Both the position numbers and the translations under genes were made by a program. Below the pieces are notes generated by a model that was not told where the DNA came from, ran no database searches, and saw only the letters and a program-made list of their open reading frames with translations. 64,000 nucleotides of DNA from Dermanyssus gallinae (lineage: Eukaryota > Arthropoda > Arachnida > Mesostigmata > Dermanyssidae): the NCBI GenBank assembly GCA_003439945.1, contig QVRM01002451.1:1-64000 (forward strand), written 5' to 3'. Shown in pieces: positions 55,133 to 64,000 of this stretch (its first letter is position 1; each line of letters starts with the position of its first letter).

Positions 55133-55916
55133 TTTTATTTACCATTCCTTGTGGAATATCTTTTGAATCAGATGCGCTCGCTGTGTAGTATGTCACACAG
55201 CGTGCTGCTGGCTTCATATATAGTTGTATATTATTGCTATGGTATAATTATATGTATTTTAACAAATATCCACGTCTGTTGTGCATTCATAATATTAATT
55301 GGATTATGACGATGGTTATATTACTACCTAATTATACAATAGTTTGCTTTAGCGGGGCGTCTTCCCATAGTTTCTTACAATCTGTGCCATTTCCCTAGCC
55401 TGCGTTTGGTTTCATTTATCTCTTGCCATAATGGTTTATCACCGAAACCTAATGCCTCAGCTAGGGACACTGTTCTCACTCCTCCTAGCTCGTCGCACTT
55501 CAGCACGATATGTTCGATGGATTCTTCTTCTATATCACACACTCTACACCGAACGCTCTCAATTTCCGAGTATCTGGCTGCCAGCAGTCGGGTGTTGAGC
55601 ATACCGGCCCTACAGTCAGCGAACAGCCCGGACGCTTGCGAGTTCGAATAAATGATATCTTTTCGGCCGTTTTCCTTTTTTTGTTGCCTGTACAATTGCA
55701 AGGATGTCTTTCTCTCCATATCCTCTCTCCACCTTTCTTCGGCTGTTTTGTCAATTTTCTTCTTCACATCTTTGGTTGTCTGTTTATTTGTTATCACCTC
55801 GTGTTCTTCAAAATCCATCGTATTGCACTTAAATTTGCGTTCAAGGAACTTTAGACGCCTATCCCATTTGCTTGTATTTTTTTCGCTCAGTTTTGCTGTG
55901 AGCAGTTATAGTAGTT
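55066..55916 (-). mobile_element. 5'-truncated non-LTR element tail with (TA)n 3' end (copy B)
   Basis: It is orthologous to 17663-18461, with ACTAT on both sides (55061-55065 and 55917-55921). Its TA tail is about 33 units long here against about eight in copy A. Confidence 0.85.
55375..55818 (-). pseudogene. C-terminal RT-element tail with zinc-binding motif (copy B)
   Basis: It is the same 147-codon frame as 17920-18363 with two or three residue changes (for example KKKID and VSLAEA). CRVCDIEEESIEHIVLKC is unchanged. It is a 5'-truncated remnant without RT. Confidence 0.65.
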
Positions 55917-56136
55917 ACTATCTAACCTTACTTACGTCTGATTAAACCATAACTATGTAAACATGTACACAATAAATAGATGAATAAATGCAATAATACG
56001 AGACACTACGGTGATAATGTATAAAATCTTACTGTAACTTGTACATATGCTTCGCAGTAGCCCGTGGCTATATAAAGTTGTAACAAAAATGAGAAACTAC
56101 AATTAAGTATCAATAAACGTTATATCATATATCAAT

Positions 56137-56451
56137 AGGTGCTACTTAAAATGTTTGTGCGTGGTAAAAATAGCCAGAAGGATGCTTACATCCTCCATCC
56201 AAAAGATAAACAACAATATTCTTGACACTGGCTCTGTTTCTAAAGGGTTTTTTATTTGAGCGCGCAACCTCATATCAACTGCCATGCCCGTTCTCTGGAA
56301 CAAAAAGTAAACATCAGCATCATCATCAAATGTTTGGTTAGTTGAATACGTTAAACAGAAGAAAGAAGAATAAATCTCTGACACTAACTCTGGACTAAAT
56401 AAAACAATATGGTTAAATTAATTACGCTACGCTAGACTTGTTTGTTACGTT
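56137..56451. other. Unit spacer, no gene seen
   Basis: It matches 18691-18990. Confidence 0.55.
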
Positions 56452-56648
56452 TTTATAAAAGTTTATTTTTCGTATATTACAATATGCATGTGGGGCACAT
56501 ATTATGGAAGGGTAGCTATGCCAATGGGCTTAGCAGGTGTGCATTGTGACAATCACGTGTCCGCTTCGTCTAGGCTAGGCCGAGACCACTTCAGAAGAGT
56601 GCCACGAACGGATGCTGCGTTTCCACGTTTTACTTACGTTTTTATGAT
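56452..56648. other. About 197 bp present only in copy B, bounded by 12-bp direct repeats
   Basis: TTACGTTTTTAT occurs at about 56445-56456 and 56633-56644. Copy A has one near-identical occurrence (TTACATTTTTAT) and no intervening sequence. This is either an insertion with a 12-bp target duplication or sequence lost from copy A by recombination between the repeats. No coding content is seen. Confidence 0.7.
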
Positions 56649-57125
56649 CAGGATACCTTCGAGAATGTAAGAAGGTTGATAACCATGCTTCCGCCGAGCC
56701 CATGATGTAGTTAACCACCTCTCCAATTGGGCGACCTCACACGGCCGTATTACATTTCACGTCCCAGAGAGACTTGCAGCGCAGAGCAATATGTGTCCGT
56801 GGGCCTCGTGACGCTTCTGGCCCTGGTAAGGTCCACGTATTCGCATCTTCTTCTAACAAGTTCCATTGTAACATCTTAGCTAGAACCAACAGGTCAGGAC
56901 CGTCAGGTACGCCCGGCTAATCCCGATTGCTAGTGTCCGTTGGGTGGATCTTAGTGCTCCCCTAGTTCTCATCGTCCGCAGCGTCATGTGCGCCCAAACA
57001 GGCGGTGTATAGAAAACCGATGATTCGGCAACCAAAGCTGGAAGCCTTCGGTTATCCCCCGACACTACCCCAATTTTTTGCGTTATCCGCGACAGGTGCA
57101 TGTCTGGATCTTCGCCGCGCGACAT
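56649..57125 (-). pseudogene. R1-clade-like RT thumb/C-terminal relic (copy B)
   Basis: It is orthologous to 19020-19471. RRLPALVAESSVFYTPPVWA and RSTQRTLAIGISRAYLTV are kept. It is frameshifted after the second motif, and the catalytic core is absent. Confidence 0.6.
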
Positions 57126-57505
57126 GCTTTATATGCGCCGTTCCAATTAACTCCGTATCGAGGATTACGTCAAGGGGCTTTATAATCATTCGATTATTCC
57201 ACGATCGTAATACGTCGTATCAAGCAGTCTGTTTTGCATTGAACATTTAGATAATATTTTGTTTTGCGGGCATCATATGCTTTAAGAACTAACGGTTTAG
57301 CTATGTCGGGACAATGCACGCATATTCCTTGTAAGAGTACCGCTTAACATATGACCGTCAGAAAGGACGCAAAAATAAAATTATTGTAATCCTAAACGAG
57401 ACAACGACAGAATACATTTCTAATAAGAACATTCTAATGCAAGAGCACCCCCTTTGACCCTATTAAAATAAAGCCATCAAAACGTGCTCCAGATATATGG
57501 TACAA

Positions 57506-57512
<7 letters not shown>
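57126..57512. other. Unit spacer, no gene seen
   Basis: It matches 19472-19860. No coding signal. Confidence 0.55.
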
Positions 57513-57581
<69 letters not shown>

Positions 57582-57584
57582 TTA
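57513..57584. repeat. (AAT)n microsatellite, expanded in copy B
   Basis: About 24 AAT units lie here. Copy A has two or three at the same place (19855-19865). Confidence 0.95.
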
Positions 57585-58441
57585 ACCTGTTTCCTCTTTA
57601 CTTATATTGCATTAAGAAATTACACGCTAACGATATCAGCATCAAGCAGATTTAGAGTTTTCCAATTCCAAATAAACCGGCTTTGCTCAACCCAACAACG
57701 TTTGAAAGCTAAAACAGAAGAATCACTTTAATTATATGGAGAGTATTTTGGGCAAGAATGACGCGTTCGAGTAAACAAAGTGCGTTGGACAACACTGAGG
57801 TTTATAAAGCCCATTTTTGTTTCAAATTTCTTTTATCGACAGCACCCGAGACACCTACGTTCTTCTCTTATAAGCGCAAGCTGATTTCTACCAGGCAATT
57901 AAAAATGATCGAAGTTATATCAAAGAGTACTGAAACGCGTATCTTTAATTGTGCCTGTTTGTCTGTTGAGGCTAGGACCCCAAAACTTAAGTAGAAGAGT
58001 TTCTTCAGGTAGAGATGGGCTAAGTAACTTTGCAGGTAACTAAACTATTTGTCTTAAATAGACAACTCTAAGTATATCAAATATGAATATCCAAAGCATT
58101 GTCAACAAGAAAATATGCATTTAAATCAGACATAAAAAAAATATATGCCAGATGATGATTAGACTATACACTACCACTATACACCGTTACATACACGAAA
58201 GTAGCTGGGTTCATAAAGTAAATGTAAGGCTCACGTATTACTCAACTTGTACTTTGAGTATTATTACATCACACTATTTGTGTTTAGTGGCAATCTTTAC
58301 ATAAGTAAATATTCCCACGAATCACAAATAGTGCTTAGTGAGAATATTTACTGATGGTAGCCAACACATATCGGTAAAGTGGTGTGAACGGCATGAACGT
58401 CAATATCGAAGTTGTGTCGTTTCGGGTCAGGTTTCAGACCA
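57585..58441. other. Spacer, first 460 bases private to copy B
   Basis: 57602-58045 is absent from copy A, where CCTCTTT joins GTCTTAAATAG directly. It contains a 78-codon frame (57758-57994) without recognisable domain and a GTAGAGATGGGCTAAGTAAC string near 58012. The remainder matches 19885-20284. Confidence 0.5.
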
Positions 58442-60090
58442 CTGACCTTGGCTAGCAGCGCTGGATCCCCGTTAAGAAAGTGAGGTAGGCTAAGTACAAC
58501 TGGAGACAGGAAGTCCAGGGGCCCGTCGATGTTGCACCGACTTGCATTCCACGTCCCAGTTACGTGCGTTGAGGCATCTGTACGAAACAAAGTGAGCCAC
58601 ACTACATGGTAATATGCTGAGTGCCTTCACTTAACACATACGGATGAGTTTAATATAGCCGAGTGTGCGATTGAGTGCGTGAGAAGTTCATAAATGCTGG
58701 TGGTGCCCTATAACGTCTTGAGCAGAGCGGATCTAAAAATAGAATACAGTCGGCATAGGTGAGGGTAGAACAAATGTGATTTCGGCATTTGTGATAAATG
58801 CGCTATTTGTCATTAGGGATCCAGCCGAAATTCTACTGCAAGATGACCGGAGAGCGCCGGGTTTGTGGTGGTAGCATAAGTCCAGTTAACTCCTTCACGA
58901 TTAGTTAGACAAAAACGTTCTTTTGTAATATGTAGCATTCTCAATGTTAGATATTTAGCAACAGAGGCAATGTGCCCGACTTAGGTATATAAGCCAGCAG
59001 TTTGCCAAACCATTCGTAGGCTAGACCAAAACGTTTCCCTACATATTGTCTTATCTGGATTTTCGGTCTCACCTTTTATCTAATGCGTAAGTTGTGGTCA
59101 AGGTAGAGTGTAATTTGTCAGAACAAGTATCCTATCCGTCTGGGGCACCGCAGGACCTCTACCTAGATCCACGATTACACATAATACTTATTGTTGACTT
59201 TAGAATAAAGTTTCATTCTCTTTATCGTAATTACAAAATAAACGCCAAAAACCATAAGTTTACAAGTTATTGCCGTTTACAACGAAGATGACAGAGAGCA
59301 TCAGAAGAATACTAACTATGTGTCATTAAACGTTGTGCAATAAACAAAATGACAATTTGCGTTTAATACTAGCCTCATGGTTAAGCAATTCCTCTAGTCC
59401 ACTTACAACAAGCAATTAGGTGTTATTTTTGCAGGTTCAAGGATCCGGACGCATGGCCAAGACGGCACTGCCTTAACAATTATACTACGAGAGCTTCGAT
59501 CATATAGAACGTTAAAAACGTTAAACTATACTGCGCTCTTATTAAGCTCTTACTTTGTATACATGTAAAGACGCCATTTGTAAGTCTTGTAGCGGAGTAC
59601 GTTTGGTTGCAAGCGACGTTGTTCGTTGCTGTGAGGGGTCGTTAGAGTTTGTTAACTTAATTAATATATCTGGGTCTTCGGAATTACGATATGGGAACGT
59701 CATTCACGGTGCACGTATCGAAGACAGTGTGAGTTTGGCACGGGTAGCTCTCTACGGAGGGGTCGAAAATGAACAAGGCTGTCCGTCGATACGGGAGTGC
59801 GCTCGTTTATGCTAAATATTCTAAGACCAAAGTGGGTTTAGACAAGGTGTGGCAGCCTCAAGCAAATTTTAGGCTACATGTTCCTGTAACGGAGCCACTT
59901 AACTAGTGTTTGGGAGAGTAAAGACGCAAAGTCATGAAGGCAGCGACGGAGATGATGGCGGTCGTCGTCTTTAATTCTTCTTGGCTGTGAACCGGGGTGG
60001 TCTGCAATTACCGGCACGTATATACCTGTTCTTTTCTGTCGCAGAGACATCCTTGCTTCAGAGACCCCAGAATTTGTTTAAAAGAAGAGT
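58442..60090. repeat. Right arm of inverted repeat (copy B)
   Basis: It is orthologous to 20285-21990, and its reverse complement aligns with 62553-63841 and 25089-26410. It contains the same extra block of about 450 bases (59575-60010). Confidence 0.75.
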
Positions 60091-60555
60091 TTTCACGCGG
60101 TACAGTTCTGTCATAAATGGTGTCTGGGAACTGTTGATGATCGGACGTGGGTATTCCAGCTCCCGAACATGATAATTTCGATGCCTGCTCTCGTATTAAC
60201 CCTGACATGCGGCTTACTTGCTAAGGGGTCACCAGTGTACTTCTTGGTAAGCTGAGGTCACTAATCTCTTTCTAAACTCAGCTACGATATAACCAATACA
60301 TACGCTCGAAGCTCTCAAAAGATTCTTCGCTGAGGCTTTTGGCGAACCCTGTAAATCTAGAAGAAGTCAATCTTGCCCTCGCTTGTCTACTAGCTCTCTC
60401 TGAAACAAGAAGGCGTACGGGCCAGATCTTGTGAGAAATAAATAAACGCCTTTTGCAGAGACATCTCTGCCCATATGGCAGTCGCTTTTGGGCAGATCCT
60501 CTTTGAGGGCATCCTGCCAGCCAAGTAATACGAATGACTTGTGAAAGGTAACCCA
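60091..60555. other. Unit spacer across the B/C junction, no gene seen
   Basis: It matches 21991-22434. There is no scar at the copy junction. Confidence 0.6.
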
Positions 60556-60956
60556 AAGGAAAAGGAGACCCATCGGACCTTTCTACGTGACGGCCAATAC
60601 GATGAAAAATGAAATTACTTCACAAATATCCTGACAGCACTGGCTGTCCTTCCAGATAAGCAGAATGGCTTCAGAACCGGGCGTTGTACTATTGCAGCCT
60701 GTGATGTACCTATGAAGCAGACCACATTCTCATTCAACCGAAAAAAAATGTTTATGTTCGCGGTTTTTATTGAATTGAAGTATGGTTTCAATAACGCATT
60801 CTTGTCGCATATCATCTTGATGAAGCTGGGGCAGCCTGGAGTTGAACCCCGAGAGATAACTTTACTCAGCGCACTTCTGAGGGCTCACCAGATTATGCTC
60901 AAGGATCTGCCATGTCATCATGGTCCTGCTTTACGCAGACGACTCGGTAATATTAA
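60556..60956 (+). pseudogene. Decayed non-LTR RT fragment (copy C)
   Basis: It is orthologous to 225-735. QNGFRTG, FAVFIELKYGFNNAF and LYADDSVI (about 60928-60951) are recognisable. A deletion joins GATTATG to CTCAAGG at 60893-60900, removing the segment between motif A and motif C that copies A and B keep. Confidence 0.75.
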
Positions 60957-62552
60957 AGAGACGTCGAAATATGTTAGCACTTTGCATGTATGGCAGTTGG
61001 ATATGGTGAAGCCAGCATTTCTTAAGCGAGTACATGATATTTCGTCGAATTCGTGTTTTCTACTCATATTTGATACAGATTTTAAAACAGCTTAGTTTCT
61101 AGATTCCTATAAGTATTGTTGTGGCTACTGCATACAATCTGCCATGGATAAGATAATTACCACAGCATGTGTGGTGTATGGTTTGCACATTTTTCTTAGA
61201 AACGGCTTCTTGTAATTTTGCATTTGATGTCAGCCCTCTTTGTAGCTGATGCGCAGTTAGTAAAAAAAACATATAAAGCGTGCCCCTGTTCTAGAGAAAA
61301 GCCAGAACGCCCACATCATATAGTGCAAAATGATGACTTCAATACAACCGAGAGCATACGCTAGTTTATGAATGTCCCTTTTCTTACTTTGGTTTGCAAG
61401 TTTTATTTTGTAGAGTGGCAATCTTATCAATAAAATGTATTCTTATACCGAACTGAGTATACGAGGTCACGCGAAATGACCACAATGTCATTGCAAAACT
61501 GGGACACATATTGTATGTGTTCATAAATGAATAGTTTCTCGTATTTCCTTCTGAATTTCTTTTATTGTTACCGACGACTGACTACTCCAGGCTACTCTAA
61601 CTGATAGCCCGTTCTCTAATAGAGGGGAGACTCCACTCCCGCGCCCTAGAATCTACAGTACGTATGCGTTTAAGTTGCGGGCTTCTGTTCTGCTGACGCA
61701 GTTTTACCTTCAGCTGAAACAGCCCTGACCTGCGCTACATTTAGATGGTAAGTGCCACGTGCAACTTGCACTTCCGTGTGGAACATAGTCTGCGCAGTTT
61801 AGTCGATAGCTTTATCGACATTCCTCATGGTTTCATTTAAATATTATTATTATTATTGCGCTGGTAACAGTCGACATTGGCGTTCAAAACGATCAGACAA
61901 TGGGTGCTGCCCATCCGTACACACACCCCGAAATGCCGAGGCGCTTCCGCACTTCGCGTAGAAGTGTGATCGGTTGTATGGATCAAATGTGATCTCACAC
62001 CACTTAGCTATATGTATGCTTTCTGTGTGTTAAAGCAAAACACCATCTGCATTAATTGCCAACAGGTTTAGTCACACACATGTATGGTTTTCTTTCGGGT
62101 TTTTAACGGGTACATTGCGTGGATTAGGAGCTTTAGTATCCAACTAGAATACACAATGTATTTTGTAGATCTGTTATGTCGCTGGCTAGCAAATCGATGA
62201 CGCGACATAACGGTCAAAAGGCGCGAGGCGAACCGGGAATCGCGAGATTGATCAGTATGTCCAAGTAACACATATACAAGTATATGTATATGTACTAGTA
62301 TGTTCTTTGTACACTGATAAAAACATGAGGGCATTTGATCGTCTAGTGTTATTATAATACAACACACCTTGTTTAAAGAAGGGGTTCTCAAACGGGCGAA
62401 TTGTGTGACTGGGGCGTTTGTCATGCGAAGGTGTGTTTCACTACATCTTGTTCCGCAATTTTGTTGGTTGACTCGATAAAGCCGCCACTCCGTGGAGTAT
62501 TAGGTCAGACAACAAAACAGACAGGATTTTGATAGTTTGCAGCATTGCACGG
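60957..62552. other. Unit spacer, no gene seen
   Basis: It matches 736-2239 and 23496-25088. It contains the 10-bp-stem hairpin near 62171-62210. No gene is recognised. Confidence 0.55.
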
Positions 62553-63841
62553 CTTGACAACTCTTCGTACAAACCAATTCTGGAGTCTCTAAAGCAAAAT
62601 ATCGTTGCAACAGAATGGGGTCTATACATGTACACAAAGAGGTTTAATAAGAGTGTAGTATAGCATAAAAAAGTTTTCAACGTACTCTAAGATAAAAGCT
62701 CTCATAATGAAATTGCTAAAGCGCGGCACAGGGTAGTGCCGTCTTGACCGTCGGTGCGGAGTCTGTGACAATAATAACACCTATTGCACAACGTTCAGTG
62801 AAACGCAATGTATCTGTTTCTAGACATCTTGGTTGCAAGGGATAACGACTTCTAAACTTAAGATTTTTTCAGCGCTTTGCTTAGTGCAACAACGAAATTG
62901 TAACTCTTATCCGAAGTCAGGAAAATACTATGTGTGATGATGGATCTAGGCAAAGGCTCTGCGGCACCCTAGACAGATAGAATACCTGTTCTGATAAATT
63001 ACACTCTACCTTGACAACAACTTGCCTAATAAAAGGTGAGACAGAAATTCAAACATGGGAACATGTAGGTAAACGTGTTGGTTTGTGCTAGGGCCTAAAT
63101 GTGTTACTTACAAACGCTGAATAGCTTAAGCTGGTAAACCTTGTGCTGCGGTCTAAACTTTCCGGTTTCTCGTATTTATTTTCGTTTTTTTAAGTATTGC
63201 AAACGGATAGCTTTGTCCTTAGTTATTATGTCTACGTATGAACAAGTGTTTCGCAGCATTAAAAAAACTTGACAGGAACTAGGTACATAAACTATTAGCT
63301 TTTGTATCTAGCTATGGACGCACTTCTAAATATGTAAGTTTAAGAATTTGAGAATACGGCATTTTGAAGAAACGTCCTGATCTTACTAATCAAGAAGGGT
63401 TTATGTATAATCCCTCTACACCCAAAGCCCAAGTGCTCTCCGGTCATTTTACAGTATAATTTCGTCTGGATCCTTCATACTTCGCTAGATAATGTTAAAA
63501 AAAAAAGCTCAACCATCATAAAACCGACCCTGGGAGCATTTGTTTTACACTTGCTTATTCTGAGTCGGATCTGTTTTTCAGGTCCGCTCCAGACGTCGTA
63601 TAACATCACCGGCATGTTAAGAACTTCTCACATACTTAGTTTGAAGCGCGCACTCGACTATATTAAACTCATCTGTATGTGTTAAGTGAAGACACTTATT
63701 AAATTACCATGTAGTGTGATTCGTAGGATGGCTAGTTTTTGTAACACGCACCTCGGCAACGGCGAGAACTTCATAATCCCAGTTGTGCTTGGGTTATCTC
63801 TCTTTTCTAAACGGGGATCCAGCGCTGCTTACCAATGTCAG
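62553..63841. repeat. Left arm of inverted repeat (copy C)
   Basis: It is orthologous to 2240-3520 and 25089-26410, and forms an opposed pair with 58442-60090 about 2.5 kb away. Confidence 0.75.
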
Positions 63842-64000
63842 CTTAGTTTAGTCAAACTTTGAAAGTAGAAAACGTCACAAGGGGCAAAAGCAAAATATTC
63901 AGGTAGATGGAAGAGATATTAAAAATAATTTGTGCTTAATTTTCGGGTGTAGTTTTTACGAATACATTTTGCCTCAGAGATACCTGCAATATCAGTTATA

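Larger units (their letters stand above)
51512..56136 (+). mobile_element. CR1-like family-1 element B1
   Basis: This single, older family-1 element has ORF1 (51512-52226), ORF2 (52247-55060), an unrelated minus-strand insertion (55066-55916) and a 3' UTR ending near 56136 with AATAAACGTTATATC. Its left part is orthologous to the left part of A1 and its right part to A2. It therefore preserves the arrangement before the younger sequence entered copy A. Confidence 0.85.
22206..60318. repeat. Macro-repeat unit, copy B (enlarged by insertions)
   Basis: This is a second copy of the unit in the same orientation. It is about 38.1 kb against 22.2 kb for copy A. The excess is made of identifiable insertions: 22933-23491, 28119-28995, 32768-42328, 44697-49407, 56452-56648 and 57513-58045. 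Copy A carries about 2.9 kb extra in its CR1-like region. Shared defects, such as the RT motif A deletion at 16811 and 54001, show that some elements were already dead when the unit duplicated. Confidence 0.93.
60319..64000. repeat. Macro-repeat unit, copy C (partial)
   Basis: This is the start of a third unit in the same orientation. It is collinear with 1-3687 and 22206-26580 up to the window end. It shares the 24712-24750 hairpin region with copy B (62171-62210), which copy A lacks. It has a private deletion of roughly 60-70 bases at 60893-60897 inside the RT relic, and it lacks the LTR-like insertion of copy B. Confidence 0.92.

Noticed and set aside
57758..57994. 78-codon frame in the segment private to copy B
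   Set aside because: It has no recognisable domain, no paralogue in the window to test, and is of a length expected by chance.
58008..58035. hAT-like terminal motif (TAGAGATGGGC)
   Set aside because: No matching inverted end or 8-bp duplication was found around 57602-58045.

Overview
This window is eukaryotic, almost certainly animal, intergenic DNA. It holds no recognisable host gene: nearly every protein-like signal belongs to a non-LTR retrotransposon or its remains. The families seen (R2-like with zinc fingers and a Myb domain, a two-ORF element with a restriction-like endonuclease, CR1/L2-like elements, an R1-like relic, and an RT tail of a kind I associate with tick genomes), together with many (TA)n and (ATT)n microsatellites and an AT-rich background, suggest an arthropod, perhaps a chelicerate. 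That placement is inference.

The main structure is a tandem macro-repeat with a basic unit of about 22 kb. Copy A is 1-22205, copy B is 22206-60318 and copy C starts at 60319 and runs off the window. Aligned stretches differ by a few percent. Copy B is about 16 kb longer than A because it gained further elements: a 559-bp LTR-like element (22933-23491), two RLE retrotransposon tails placed in an (ATT)n tract (28119-28995), a 9.6-kb composite of two site-specific-type non-LTR elements (32768-42328) and an apparently intact 4.7-kb CR1-like element (44697-49407).

Order within a unit, in copy A coordinates: RT relic (225-735); spacer; left arm of an inverted repeat (2240-3520); LTR-like remnant and TA tracts (3752-4224); (ATT)n (4620); second LTR-like remnant (4974-5335); duplicated modules M1 and M2 carrying decayed RT (5769-6142, 7407-7884); second relic of the first RT family (9195-10240); third LTR-like remnant (11795-12204); CR1-like family-1 elements A1 and A2 (12205-18690), with a tick-type retroelement tail inserted in A2; R1-like relic (19020-19471); right arm of the inverted repeat (20285-21990).

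Because the units are paralogous, each insertion can be read against an empty site, which gives target duplications and a relative order of events. Most elements are dead. The CR1-like family-2 element at 44697-49407 has both ORFs open and all expected catalytic motifs, so it is the youngest-looking autonomous element. The biology most worth following is the RLE element with a gag-like CCHC ORF1 in a start/stop (ATGA) overlap with ORF2, the R2-like relic fused to its 5' end, and an apparently seamless homology-joined chimera of two CR1-like copies.
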